64,000 nt of DNA, from NCBI GenBank assembly GCA_037501455.1, contig CM074858.1:40421001-40485000 (forward strand), in the 5' to 3' direction. The position numbers and the translations under genes were made by a program. This DNA is from Lantana camara. Taxonomy: Eukaryota > Streptophyta > Magnoliopsida > Lamiales > Verbenaceae. Below are positions 1 through 11,845 of this stretch, in pieces. Positions within the stretch are counted from its first letter, which is position 1. Each line of letters begins with the position of its first letter. The notes under the pieces are model-generated. The model searched no databases, was not told the origin of the DNA, and saw nothing but the letters and a program-made list of their open reading frames with translations.

Positions 1-620
1 CAGTTGTCTAAGGCGACACCCTTTAAAGCTTATACCTAAGACTACAGAGTTAACTCATAAAGTGACAAGGAACCTCAAGTCTAAGGATCAATTAATCACA
101 TCAATGACTCGTGAGATATTTCCTAATCTGGAAGTTTCCATTTCCTGAAATAGAAACTTCCTTTCCCATTTAGGAATGTTCTCACACGGGGCACCTCAGT
201 GAACTTACTTATTAAAGTAAGCACCCTCATGTATCACACACGTATCAACTATACACTTTGCACCTCCATGAAACAAGGTGGTCCTTCTTAAGGGCGTGAT
301 CCCACAAGCAAGCCTTAGAGGAGTCAGGTTGACACTCCCACTGTCTGTAGGACTCATCGGCTTGGAGTATTTTACTAATCATGACTTATGTGATATAGGG
401 CTCGTTTCATGAACCATTTCACCTAAATGGTAGAGTCCTAAAGTCATCAGGATTAGGGGAGTTCTCATACATGCATAGCTAAAGTAAACGCATACCAAAC
501 AAGAGCATATAAAGAAGTGTTGCCTCAATTCGTTATTTCATTCAAAGATTGTCTGTGATTACAATAAGGAAAAACACAAAGCGGATATACAATAGGCTTT
601 CTAGGGTACTATTCCTAACA
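1..620 (-). mobile_element. Copia-like LTR, 5' portion (Z1), cut by window edge
   Basis: Read on the minus strand, it begins TGTTAGGAATAGTACCC at 620, a start typical of plant Ty1/Copia LTRs. It runs off the left edge of the window. The same sequence occurs on the plus strand in pieces at 10258-10535, 18769-18815 and 28557-28797, in the same order, so both are copies of one LTR family. It sits directly against the pol of element B, after the codons for the KTPE motif that follows the RT FIDD box, so it inserted into B. Its other end and its target duplication lie outside the window. The Copia assignment is by terminal sequence only; no coding region is visible. Confidence 0.7.
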
Positions 621-2846
621 CCTCCGGTGTCTTTGTAAATACCAAGATATCGTCGATGAAGATCACTACAAACTTGTCGAGAAACGGCTTGAATATACGT
701 TGCATCATATCCATGAATGCAGCTGGTGCGTTTGTCAAACCAAACGGCATTACTACAAACTCATAATGTCCGTATCGGCTGTTGAAAGCAGTCTTAGGAA
801 TATCTGCTTCCCTGATCTTCAATTGATAATACCCTTGCCTAAGATCTAACTTAGAGTAGAGCTTTGATCCTTGTAGTATGTCGAACAACTCTTCGATATG
901 AGGGAGAGGATACTTATTCTTGATAGTCATCCTGTTCAGCTCCCGATAGTCAATGCATAATCGCAATGATCCATCCTTCTTCTTAATGAAAAGCACAGGC
1001 GCTCCCCACGGCGACGTGCTCGGTCGAACATATCCAGACTCAATCAGTTCATCCAATTGCTTTCTCAGTTCTTCCAATTCAGCTGGAGCCATTCTGTAAG
1101 GTGTCTTGGAGTACGGCTCAGCTCCTGATATCGTCTCTATTGTAAACTCCAACTCTCGGTCAGGAGGTAACGAATCCAAATGCTCAGGAAACACATCTAG
1201 GAACTCGTTCACCACTTCCACTTCTTCGATCTTAAGTTGATCTTTCAGTCTATTCAGAAGATAAGCAACAAATCCGCTAGCTCCTTTCTGAATCAACTTC
1301 TTAGCTTCCATCGAAGAAATCACTGATAACTTCTCAACTTTCCCTTCTGAGGTCCCACTTTCATCTTCTTCCAAGATGATCTCTTTCTTGTAACAATCCA
1401 ACTTAGCTCGGTACTTAGACAACCAATCCATACCAAGTATAACGTCGTATCTCGTCATCGACAACTCAATAAGATCCGTCGGGTAACAACGGGTACCAAT
1501 ACATATAGGGCAGCGTTTATATACTTGATCCGTAACAAGGCAAGTTCCCAAAGGAGAACTCACTTCAAATTTATATGGCAAGTATTCAAGTGGAAACTGT
1601 AAATGTGCACATAATTCAGAAGCAACAAATGAATGCGTAGCACCAGGGTCATACAAGACCTTAATTGGCGTGTTAAGAATGTGCACAATACCTTCCGCAA
1701 CAGACGAAGGATCAACCTCCTCCTTACCATCCAAAGCATAAGCTCTGGCTCTGACCACCGGTTTGTTCGTCGTACCCACCACTGCTTTTCCTTTATCCTG
1801 GACCCCAAATCTCCTGATCTTGTGCGGGCAACTATCCATCTGGTGCTCAGGGGAACCACACGCGAAACACTGTCCAGCTTTCTTGCGACAGTTCTCCTCA
1901 GTGTGTCCCGTTCGGCGACAATATCGGCAAACAATTTCCTCTGGACCTGGCTGAGGTGCTCTCTGCTGTTGTGGCGCCCTCTGGTACTGCTGTGGCGCTT
2001 TCTGCTTCTGTGCTTGCTGTTTCGGTGGAGCGTTCTGCTGCTGACGTTGTGGTGTTACCATTGGCCTCTTTCCAGTTCCTTGGGGAAAAGATCCGGAAGG
2101 TCGCTTATTCCCTTGATAAGCTTAGGGTTAGAAGGTCCTTGTCGTGCAGTAGTTATCTTGATCTGCTTGTGTGCAGCTTCAACCCTTAGCGCTCTATCAA
2201 CAGCCTGGTTGTAGGTCTCAATAACCAAAGAAGCAAGTGCCAACCGAAGTTCGAGCTTCAGTCCATCGATAAACCTCTTTGTCTTGCGACGCTCATCATT
2301 CAGAATATGAGGCGCATACTTGATCAGCCTCACAAACCTAGCCTCATACTCCATCACATTCATAGTTCCCTGAACCAGATTCATAAACTCAGCCTCTCGT
2401 GCATCACGAGTCACTTGAGGCGTATACTTCTGCTGAAACTCCCTGATAAACTCATCCCAACTTCCCTCAACGTTGTTCTCAATCCACATATGCTGAATGT
2501 GCTTCCACCAATTATATGCAGCTCCTTCCATAAGAAAAGTAGCATATCGAACTCGTTCACGATCCTCTGGGTAGATCTCCATAGCCTCGAAAATCTTCTC
2601 AAGACTAGTAATCCAATTCTCAGCCTTTAGGTCGTTCGGTTCTCCATAGAACTTAGGTGGATTCATCCTCAGAAACTTCTCCAATGATCTCTCATTAGGA
2701 GGATTATCTCTCGGTGCACAAGCCCTCATAAATTGTCGTAGCACATCCCTTAATTCCAGAGTTCCTTCCCTTTCAGGGGGTGGCGTGACATCTCTTTGGG
2801 GTGGCAGTGGTGGTACACGATTCCGGGGTGCTCTTCTAGGTGGCAT
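621..2846 (-). pseudogene. gag-pol fragment (gag, protease, partial RT), frameshifted
   Basis: The start chosen is the ATG at 2846 ([13 protein letters not shown]), as in the intact copy. The gag domain follows, then a proline/glutamine-rich linker and two CCHC zinc knuckles ([14 protein letters not shown] and [14 protein letters not shown]). Next comes an aspartic protease motif DPGATHSF and RT from the [10 protein letters not shown] block to the FIDDILVF catalytic box. Near 2120 one base of a CC pair present in element A is missing, so the frame shifts between gag (2969-2055 open) and the remainder (2061-601 open). At 621 the Copia-like LTR cuts off the rest of RT, RNase H and integrase. 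The frame continues a few codons into that LTR by chance. This copy cannot encode a polyprotein. Confidence 0.9.
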
Positions 2847-3677
2847 GTTGTTACTGAATTCACAAGCATTCAGATACATATATTCGATGCATGACATATA
2901 ATGATTCACAGAATCCGTAACCACGTATTCACATTTCCACGTAGTCACATATAAGTATGAGAACAACACATTCCCATATCAACATGTCAGCAAAGATTCA
3001 AGATCTCTAAACATATCATATAATCAGAAACAATTGTCAGACATCATATAAACGGGAACATAAGCTCGGGTAACATATCAACATATCAGAAACATGTATA
3101 ACATATCCCAAAACATGATCAACATGTAAAACGGGAACAGAACGTGTACTGTCATAACAACAAGAACTGTAACATGATCAGAAGTATGATCAACATATCC
3201 AGAAGCGTATTCAACATAGCAAGAATAATAACATGCTAACAATAAATGAAATGGCATGATCCTATCAACGGTCATAATGGTATCTTGAAGCAACTCTAAG
3301 ACTCATGCAATGACAGTTATGGAAAGCAGTAAACAGATATCCAACATAAAGCCGGAAGTGTTATAACTGTGCAAGGTTTGGTAAAATTTACTACAGGCCA
3401 CATGTTAACAGTATTAATTCAAAATGGGGAGGACCCAATACTATCGAGTTGACTCCCTTACAGGCCTTACCAATCCGTCCAACCCTGCTGAAAATAACCT
3501 AGTAGGTACCAAGTCATCTGAACCGTCATCCGTGGTGCCAAAAGTCGGGGATCATCTACCAAAGCTATACATCCCCTCATCCAAAAGTCAGTCCTGAACT
3601 GTCCCGGCTATACGTCCGCCATCCATAGATAGATATATATGCATCAGTACTATATACAGAAAACCTCCTATCAGCAA
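2847..3677 (-). other. Noncoding spacer between extra ORF and gag in element B
   Basis: About 0.83 kb that aligns along its length with 53957-54789 of element A. It is rich in short ACATATCA/ATGATCA-type words (TGATATGTTGAT on the element strand). No convincing ORF is conserved between the two copies here. It may hold leader or packaging signals, but nothing in it can be assigned. Confidence 0.6.
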
Positions 3678-4358
3678 TCAACCCTGATAACTGTGGTCCA
3701 AAGAACCCCTGGTGGTGTCATCAGAAACGGCAACGACCTCACCCTGTCCGTGTCCTGTTGGCTCATCTCCGCCATCATCATCATCATCAGATCCTCCATC
3801 GCCTCCATCAGACTGCTCCTGCATAGGCTCGGGCTCCTGAGAAGCCTGACTGACATCCTGACCCTCGACCTCCTCAACTGCCTGCTCATCGGATAAGTGA
3901 TAGGTATCATACAAGCGAGCTCTCACGTGGGCACGGTAGTGCTGGTGGCGCTCCATAGAGGTGTCGCGATCAATAGTCATCTGCATAAGATCTGCCTCCA
4001 GCTCAGCAATACGAGCAGCCCTCTGATCAGCAATATGAGTCATCTCTGCAGCATGCTCAGGAGCGATGTCCCTGTCAATCTGGTACTGCAGTGACTGATC
4101 CTGATAGCGCAGAGACTCCAACCTGACCTCACGGGTCCTCTAATACTCCTGAAAGTAACCATCTCTCTCAGACTCGAGATAGTGCACAACTCTGTTAGGA
4201 TAGGAATACCCAGGCCTGCCACTGTTCCTAAACCTGTGCCAGGTGTAGAAACGAGTGCCTCCACGGCGACAAACTGCCATAGCACGCGGGGTCTCAAACT
4301 GCTCAAAGAAAGCCTCATCCATCTGCTGATTAGGATCCTGGTGTGGCTGAACTGCCAT
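3678..4358 (-). pseudogene. Extra ORF upstream of gag, one nonsense codon (element B copy)
   Basis: This is the homologue of the 226-residue ORF at 53276-53956 and has exactly the same length, 681 bp. It starts MAVQPHQDPNQQMDEAFFEQF and ends in the same acidic tail with a DDDDD run. Codon 73, CAG in element A, is TAG here (about 4140-4142), which splits it. Otherwise the frame is open from end to end with no indel, and only a dozen or so residues differ. An unbroken frame over 226 codons in a copy that has lost its gag-pol frame suggests past protein-level constraint. The function is not recognised. It lies between PBS and gag in sense orientation. Confidence 0.8.
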
Positions 4359-4524
4359 AGCTATACAGAAGATACCACAGATATGAAATCCAGATAACAG
4401 AACCATGCAATCCCCAAATATCCTGTCTCGATGCAATATGAGAATGATCCTGGATGCAATGCGTGAACAATCCATGATGCAACATGAGAGTAATCTAGGT
4501 TAAGTCTCTTCTTACTTAACCCGA

Positions 4525-4537
4525 TGCTCTGATACCA
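4525..4537 (-). other. Primer binding site, tRNA-iMet type (element B)
   Basis: On the element strand it reads TGGTATCAGAGCA, complementary to the 3' end of plant initiator tRNA-Met. It lies 8 bp inside the LTR edge, as in element A. Confidence 0.9.
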
Positions 4538-5068
4538 CCTCAGGCTGTAACGCCCCCACCCGTACCAGAACAAGAGGAGAGCGGAGTCTCAACCCCCGCA
4601 CTGAAGCACCTCTCAAGTAATGGTGTGAGCCATCACTCAAGAAATACTCCAGCGAACGGCTATCTATCAGAACTATACATGTACAACGATGTGGCTATGC
4701 AGCGGAAAATCAGAGTATTTTAAAACTTTTCAAAACATGTGCGTGATGGCATGTAACAAGCAAGAACATATTGATCGTGTAAGAGAGACTCGGCATATCA
4801 GAACATGTAACAGATTCACATATAAGTACCGATACAGCAGAGTTCAAAATATCGGTAACATAGTAGCAGAAAGAGTATAACAAAGATACTCTAGTATTCA
4901 GAAACATATACAGAAACATAAAGTGATGCAGCCATAAAACATATGCAGGACACAAAAGGAAGTAATACTAAGTCCTGACAGAATGAAAATGACAATCTAG
5001 AGCTTCAAGATACCTCTGGACTGCGGCTGCAAGACCTGAAACCACGAGGCAAGAAAACGGGAGAGGTA

Positions 5069-5085
5069 TTAGTCAAAAGGACTAA
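5069..5085 (-). other. Conserved LTR hairpin with branch-point-like arm (B)
   Basis: On the element strand, TTAGTC and GACTAA flank a 5-nt loop. The 3' arm gives CTAAT, a match to the plant branch-point consensus CTRAY, followed by a pyrimidine-rich stretch and CAG. It is identical in position to the hairpin at 52546-52562. Confidence 0.6.
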
Positions 5086-5407
5086 GTGAGGGAATACTTT
5101 AAAGAAAGTACTGAATTAAAGAACTTGAAGTAATTCGAAATTGTTAAATGCGATGCTTTAAAGAAGAACTCGAAACAAGTTCGGTTGATAAAACTCTTTG
5201 AATGTGATGCTGTAAAAGAATGCACGTTATAAAACATTTTCATGAATGCTATCACACGCGGACACATATGCTATTGATGGTTCATAATTCTTTCATAAAA
5301 CGGGATAAGGTTAAAGTGAACTTTTCCAGATATGAACCATCCTTTATGAAACAGAATTTTGCCCGCAAGCTAGGCTCCTCCATCCTTACTCCAGAAAACA
5401 TGATTTG

Positions 5408-5558
5408 GTAGAGCATCGGACCAGGATCAACAATAATTCCACATATAGTAGAGTATCGGACCAAGATCAACAATAACCCCACATAAAGTAGAGCATTGGA
5501 CCAAGGTCAACAACAACTCCGCACACAGTAGACTATTGGACCAAGGTCAACAACAACT
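5408..5558 (-). repeat. ~40-bp minisatellite in the B LTR
   Basis: Nearly four diverged tandem copies of a ~40-bp unit containing GACCAAGGTCAACAA or variants. The same array is in both element A LTRs, so it belongs to the LTR family and is not a local expansion. Confidence 0.8.
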
Positions 5559-6733
5559 CTTACCAACACATACAAACATGCACCATCCTCCACCGGTTGT
5601 CACTTCGGGTAGCTAGCCCTAGGCGACCTGTAAACATGTAATGGGAACAGATTTGCTGTCCGTTCCCAGACAAATTGTCCTGACTTAACAAACCTCCTGT
5701 TAAAAGTCGGTGTCAATAGTCTAAGTGTGGCGGCCGGTATTGGTGATGTCGTTGGCGCTCACCTCCCGAGCATCACCTCCACACATAACCGTCGGGCCCA
5801 AACTATAAACTGTATGCTTGCATTTAAGATTAGCAGTGACCAGAGTATCACTCCAGTATACTAACTATAACATGTGAAACTGTAACTGTAACATATGATG
5901 CTGTCTGTAAAACATATGATTCTGTCTGAAACATGTGATTCTGTCTGTAAAACATATGAAACTGTCTGTAAACTGTACTTTGAAAACATATGCAAAACAT
6001 GTAACTGTCTTTGAACAAGAATGCAGAACTTTGGGAAACATGTGCTGTAGATCAAGGTATACTATTAAAGTATGAATGATCCTTTCAAGAGAATGTCCCG
6101 ATAAGAGGGATAGTTCAAAACGAGGTTTAGCTTTGAATTTCAAAACATATGATACGATAGTATAATCGTGGTTCCAGTTGGAAAACATTTATAACTTCAC
6201 CTCACCTAATAGTAACAAAGGTAGGTAGACAGATTACGCGGTGCCCTGGGGATCCCAGTGCTCAACTTTAACTCCTGTAGGTGGTGTACTAGAGTGAGCT
6301 TAAGAACTAAGACCCATTACTAACCAAGATGCATATGAAATGCATGGAACAGATAAACAAGGAACATGTAAAGAACATGTAACACAAGAGAGTAATACCA
6401 TTTAAGGTATTCAAGAGAGGTAACACACAAAGGAATACGTCAAAGTGAGTTACTCTCAACGTTAGACTATGATCTTACTATAACCGAGTAAGCTTTAGTC
6501 AAATTATGAATCCTATCGCAAACCTTAATTTAAGAAACAAGTCCACGAAAGAAAACATATTTTAGACCCTGGATATGGAAACCCTAGGTGCAAATGTCTA
6601 TAGGGGAAGCACAAGTTTTAATTCATTTTTACTATTCAAAAGCACTATTCAAAAGTACTATTCAAGATTACTATTCCAGATTACTATTCACAGGTTACTA
6701 TTCACATGTCGGGTCAAAGGGTCGGGTCAAACC

Positions 6734-6833
6734 CTTACTATACACACACCCACACACACACGGTACACACACACACCATGCACGAACACACACACACACA
6801 CACGGCATGCACACACACACACACACCCTAATT
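6734..6833. repeat. CA-rich microsatellite inside the B LTR
   Basis: Interrupted (CA)n runs with CACACC, CGGTACACA and CATGCACG interruptions. The equivalent stretch is shorter in element A (about 50876-50916 and 61239-61279, read as GT), so the tract has changed length between copies. Confidence 0.85.
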
Positions 6834-7629
6834 AAATTATGATCTTGATTATAACCTATAGTTTCAAGTTCATGTTAATATAATCAAGTATCATCTAGGT
6901 TAAAGGTATAACCTATAGTTAAGAGATCCAATTAAGGCATAAGATCAAGTTATGAAACACTATTCTATCTTAGGTTATAACATGTGACACTATTAAAGTG
7001 TATAACATATGATCAAGGCACTAATCCATTAATCCATATCATAACATAAGCTCAATTCATAATTCAAGAAGCATATAACAATGTGACAACATGTCACAAC
7101 ATATATCATATCATATCATATCATATATCATGAACCTTTGGGCATGAAACATGTAACAATTTAATTCCATATCAACATGTAACAAGTTGTGAGATAATAA
7201 ATTGTAAATCACTATTCCATTAGCTAGCATGCATGAACATAATTCAAATTCCATAATCATGCATCAATTCTCATAATATAACAACCATATCACATGATCA
7301 TAGCATATACTAGAGCAATTCATAACATATTCAAGCATATACTAAACAATTAAAACATATAAACAACTATCAAAACATATCATGAAAACTATATAATAAA
7401 TGCATAAAATAAAATCCTATATGGCTTAGGGAAAACCCTAAGACCCAACCTAAACATAATATAAACATACCATAACATAAAAACATAAACTAAACTAAAC
7501 ATAACATAAAACAAAACAAACTAACCTAGCTACAAGGGGGGGTGGCCGACGGCAAAGAGGGGGAGAGGGAGAGAAGAAAGGGTGTTGTTAACACAACTTT
7601 GAGCAAGGAATGAAATGCCATGGGAGGGG

Positions 7630-7637
7630 TATTTATA
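7630..7637 (-). promoter_or_regulatory. TATA box of the B LTR
   Basis: TATAAATA on the element strand, at the position of TATATATA in the intact LTRs (50064-50071), just upstream of a conserved pyrimidine-rich leader. Confidence 0.6.
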
Positions 7638-8259
7638 GTTGTGAAAAAGCCCCTCACCTTGCAATTAGAGATGGCTTAAGGGTAGGAGAGCAAAATAAGA
7701 GTTCATCCACTTGTATCTTCTAGAAGCTTTAGGGATTATGAAGGTAAAATGGGACTGCTGGGGGTATTTCTGTAATTTCGTCCCCCAAGGCTCGAGGATA
7801 AGTGGCTGGAAGTATAACCATTCCGACGGCAAGAAAATTAGCTTCGAAACGCATATTCATTCATCAAAATCGGATTTACCGTTTGAAAGATACATTAGTT
7901 TTAATGAATAAAACTTGATGGATCCATGATAGCAAAGTTAGGGTTTATGATTCTTTTGAATTCCATGAGTTATATGAATCATATATGATGATCTTGAGTT
8001 AGTTTTGTACATTTATAACTTGAATTCATGAAGTTTGAAGCATGAATGGTCATTTGATTTCATATTAGTTTCATGAATGATTTCTATGATCTAAGCATGT
8101 TTCCTTGGATTAAATGTTAACTTAATGATGTCTTTAAATTATATACATGTTATGTGATTATTTTGGAGCATTTTGGTTGAGTTTACTTTGGGGTTTCATT
8201 CCTTTTCTTTCTTCCCCGAAGCTACCCCTGTTTTGGCCCTTTTTCCAGCTCTGGAACAG

Positions 8260-8380
8260 TACCCGGCCGGGTACTTTTTGTGCATAAAGAGTACCCGGGC
8301 GGGTAGTTTTATGCCGAAAAGCTTCTGTACTGTTCTACCCGGGCGGGGAACTTTTCCCTTGAATTTTACCCGGCCGGGTA
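8260..8380. promoter_or_regulatory. Cluster of four CCCGG palindromic motifs (F LTR)
   Basis: Four copies at 8260, 8292, 8336 and 8367 of TACCCGGCCGGGTA, TACCCGGGCGGGTA or close variants, separated by T-rich spacers. They are strikingly GC-rich in an AT-rich LTR. The same arrangement is in the D and E LTRs. The role is unknown; a protein-binding or methylation-sensitive element is possible. Confidence 0.6.
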
Positions 8381-9833
8381 CTCCCTCATCCGAACTCCAA
8401 ATGACCTGATTTTTGATTCGTTGGAAATATCTTGAAGTGTAGAACAAACTCCAATTGGAATCACTTCAATATATTTTTCCATTTGTGAGATATTAACAAT
8501 TCGTTTTGGTGTCGCTGCTTTACCGACAAACTGCATTCACCCAACTTCAAGCCTACGCCATTTTCTCCTCGCTTTGAACTAGAAAATGAGCCATATATCA
8601 TCGGAAAGGTCTTTTTGTCTAGTTTCATAACCAACAATCTAAACCCAATTGCAACTTCTATATCTCAAGATATTCCAGTTTTCCTACAACGTGTGCATTT
8701 TCGGAAATTGCCCGTTTTTGTCATACTTCACCAAAACCTTCCTTATTGCATTCCTTTCACTCTCTTGGCTCCCATATGTGAATTATATGATATATATACT
8801 TGATTAATTGATAAGTATGCTCCTACTTGACACTTCTTGGTACTTAATTGCTCAAACGTTATTGGTTGACTTCATGCCTTGTATGAATTGAACTTGAAAT
8901 AATTGAATGATATGAATACATGATTTCTTGTTATTAATTTCACCTCTTAGGTGTTATTTAGTGTTTATACATGCTTAGTGTTAATTGATTGCTTGGTTTT
9001 ATTTAAATTACATGAACATTGCCGTGCGTCATACTTGGTCTCATATTGAGTCATGTCTCACGAGTTCCTACTATTCCCTTTCTTGTCCATTTTTTCTCCA
9101 GGACGGAGATCATGGATCGTGTGGGCATTGTCTTGTAGCCTTATCTTATCCCGTCGCTCATCAGGCGAGGTTTAAATTCTAAATACTTAGAACCCTTACA
9201 ACCCTACGTGTGTTTTCGGCCAAAAGTATATGTATATTTATAGTTTTCAAATCTTATTGATTTACAACGGATTTCAGGAATTGAACGGATTGATTGATTG
9301 ATTGATTGAATGTTTTGGGGAGTAACTATTGTTCACGTTGGGCCCCGAGGGTATTGTATTGAGCCAACCGGGGAAGCAAGGGCTGACGGGTAACTCTTGC
9401 ACTACCCTCACCATTGTGGGATCACCTCTGAATCCACCAGGAGGTTTGGTGGAGGAAGAAATCCTGTGCGTGGGAGTCATGTTCCCGACGTACACCATGA
9501 TTGGATGGTTGGGTCTTGCAAGCCCGCCATCACCCGGAGGAAGAAGGATGTATTGATTGAAATTGCTAATTGTGCACGGAATTGTTTGTGTGATCACCTA
9601 ACTCACTAATGAATTGATTGGTTGGTTGTACACTTTTGGTGAAAGGTTGGAGATTTGCCCTCACTCGACGGGCCACGTATTGAAGTGATCATGATTGAAT
9701 TATTAAATTGATTAGTTGTAATCTCGGGCGAGTCCTACTTTTCTATTGAACTTATATTGCCTTCTTTTATAAAATCTTACCCGAGATTATAGCTTGCATG
9801 GTGATTGCGCATATATTTATTTATACCCCTCGC

Positions 9834-9852
9834 TCAGTCCGTGTTGGACTGA
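9834..9852 (+). other. Conserved LTR hairpin with branch-point-like arm (F)
   Basis: TCAGTCC and GGACTGA pair around a 5-nt loop. CTGAC in the 3' arm fits CTRAY, and a T-rich tract ends in TTTCAG 24 nt later. Confidence 0.6.
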
Positions 9853-10257
9853 CCCCTCAACTTTTTAGTTTTTCAGGATCGAGCTAGGCGGGAATTAGAG
9901 TCTAGCTTGTCTTTTATTCGGGTCTAGCATTTCACCTCATATTTTGGTTCATGTATTGATACTTCTTATATTTTGTACTATGCCTTATTCATATTGGATA
10001 CGATATTGTATTGATATGTAAATGTTGGTATCTATTAGTAAATATGTAAATATGGTACCTATAAGTATTGAATGTTATTGCTTCCGCTTTTATTGCTCCG
10101 AATTGTTTATTGGTATTAATTGAGGGTACCCGCCTAGCTTTTGAGTTTTTATTGTCACCCGTTCGCTATAGTTTTGGTTCATGTATGGATCATCCATTTT
10201 GTATGTGGACTGAGCTATAGTGCGGGGGTGTGGCATCTCGGCGTTCCGGGTGTTACA

Positions 10258-10535
10258 CAAACAGTCTTTGAATAATAAACGAACCAAGGCTACACTTCTT
10301 TATATGCTCTTGTTTGATTGTGTGTTTACTTTAGCTGTGCATGTATAAGAACTCCCATAATCAATATGACTTATAGGACTCAACCATTTAGGTGAAGTGG
10401 TTCATGAGACGAGCCCTAAATCACTTAAGTCATGATTAGAAATCACTCCAAGCCGATGAGTCCAAAAAACAGTGGGAGTGTCAATATGACTCGTTCGAGG
10501 CCTGCTTGTGTGATCACGCCCTTAAGAAGGACCAT
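10258..10535 (+). mobile_element. Copia-like LTR fragment Z2, first piece
   Basis: Matches the reverse complement of about 290-540 in Z1, including the ACTTCTTTATATGCTCTTG block and the CGCCCTTAAGAAGGACCA block. Its first ~80 bp are missing next to the F LTR. It ends in ACCAT (10531-10535), the target duplication of element C, and continues at 18769. Confidence 0.85.
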
Positions 10536-11727
10536 TGTAACATCCAGATTCTTCGGCTTTCCAGGTATGAACGTCACGAGTGTGCTAAGTGCGTATTTAA
10601 TTAATTAAGCATGCTATTGTTTGATTTATGTGAATATTTGATATATGATTTATGCTTAAGTTTTAAAGGTTTTAATCTTTCTTTTCACTCGTTTCAAGCT
10701 TGTTTAACTCCGTTTTTAATCCCGTTTTTGGTGTCAACTTGCCATGCATGAATTATGTGAATTATAATTATTCTTATATGATTTATATGCGTTTTATAAC
10801 TTGTTTATTTGAGTTTTAATTGATTTGGTGTAACGGAACTTAAAGGGAGCTAAAGAGCATTTAGCGTACCTTGGGTTCCGGACGGCGTACCTTGAGCTCA
10901 GGAATTCGAATTCGAATTCTGACACCACCATTGAACTCGTTTCAACAATTTGGGTTTGATGGAACAAGCCTCGTATTTTTCTAACCCCGTTTACCCTCTC
11001 GAATTTGGCCCGAACAGACCCCGCACGCATAACGGCCACCTTTCACGATTTTGACTATATCCTGCTCATTTCTTGACCAAATAAAGTGATTCTTGGGCCC
11101 ACTTGACCCCAACTCAGCCCTTTATCCATCTCTCTTCCTTTCATTTTGATCCACACACGAAAAGGAGAAGAAATCAGTAGAGCCAAGGAGAAGAAGGAGA
11201 AATCCTATCACTATTCACCCTTCCAAGATTTTGAGATCAAATCTTGCTCATCTTCCATCCAATCTTCAAAGTAAGCATATTTTTGTATTAGAAATCCTTT
11301 GGTAGTCTTTTTCACCCTTGAATTTCAGATTTTGAGCATGTTTAATTAGGATTTTGTGGGAGAACATGTATAGTGGTGAATAGTAAGGGTTTGATGCATT
11401 TTCTTGATTCTTGCATGATTCCTTATGAATTCTTTTGATGTGAAGCACGTTATATGACCCTATGAATCCTATTTGATATATATGAACTTATTTTGAGCTA
11501 TGGTTAAGGATCCATGGGTGTGCCATTGATGAATTTTGTAAGAACTTGAACCTTGTGAGCATCTCTTTCTTTCTCATCATCTAGCTTCGATTTTAGCATG
11601 ATTTAGGGCATGAATTCATGTATCTTTGTTGCATATACCTTGTATTATGTGTTGGTTTGAGTTTAGATTGAGTTCTTGGTGTTTTGGGGCAAAAAATCTC
11701 GAGTTTTGCTGCTGGAGCAGATCAAGG

Positions 11728-11845
11728 GCCGTGGATTTTTACACTAAAATCCACCCGCGGCCGTGGATTTGAATGGAAGAATTTGATATGTTTCTGGACT
11801 GAGTGGATCTCCCCTTTGTTAAAAATCCACGACCCTGGATCTGGG
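11728..11845. promoter_or_regulatory. Inverted GTGGATTT/AAATCCAC cluster (C LTR)
   Basis: Repeated GGCCGTGGATTT, AAATCCACCCG and AAATCCACGACCC words occupy the place where the D, E and F LTRs carry their CCCGG palindromes. The flanking TTTTGCTGC context is shared with D. A second copy is at about 16744-16860 in the 3' LTR. Confidence 0.5.

Larger units (their letters stand above)
621..7914 (-). mobile_element. Ty3/Gypsy chromovirus, truncated copy (element B)
   Basis: This is a minus-strand copy of the family seen intact at 48984-63452. In element order it holds a truncated 5' LTR (7914 down to 4546), a PBS, an extra ORF, a spacer, gag, protease and the first half of RT. It ends at 621 where a Copia-like LTR interrupts it. 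The rest of pol and the 3' LTR are not in the window. The LTR's distal ~800 bp are also missing, because at 7914/7915 it abuts an unrelated LTR fragment. It carries a nonsense codon in the extra ORF and a 1-bp deletion in gag-pol, so it is older than element A. Confidence 0.9.
4546..7914 (-). repeat. Truncated 5' LTR of element B
   Basis: About 3.37 kb of LTR in reverse orientation. Its 3' end (plus-strand TGTAACGCCCCC at 4546) matches the 3' ends of the element A LTRs. The distal end stops at ~7914, equivalent to about 49797 in the A 5' LTR, so the first ~0.8 kb of U3 is lost. Inside are a TATAAATA box (7630-7637), a CA-rich microsatellite (6734-6833), a ~40-bp tandem repeat (5408-5558) and the hairpin TTAGTC/GACTAA (5069-5085). 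It is clearly more diverged from the A LTRs than those are from each other. Confidence 0.9.
7915..10257 (+). mobile_element. 5'-truncated LTR of a separate Gypsy-like family (F)
   Basis: Ends GGGTGTTACA at 10257, the same kind of 3' terminus as the C, D and E LTRs. It contains the same landmarks in the same order. These are a cluster of TACCCGGGCGGGTA-type motifs (8260-8380), the hairpin TCAGTCC/GGACTGA (9834-9852), a CAG acceptor (9876), GAGCTAGGCGG (9881) and CCGCCTAGCTT (10130), then TTGTCACCCGTTCGCT. By comparison with the D LTR, roughly the first kilobase is missing. Its left edge joins the truncated B LTR and its right edge joins a Z LTR that has lost its first ~80 bp. A deletion probably removed F's start, Z's start and the end of B's LTR together. 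No coding region is seen. Confidence 0.75.

Noticed and set aside
1633..2214. Plus-strand open frames of ~190 codons over B gag-pol, and similar frames at 55447-56004 minus
   Set aside because: They lie antisense to the zinc-knuckle and linker region, have low-complexity Leu/Arg/Ser composition, and match no family; they are shadows of gag-pol.
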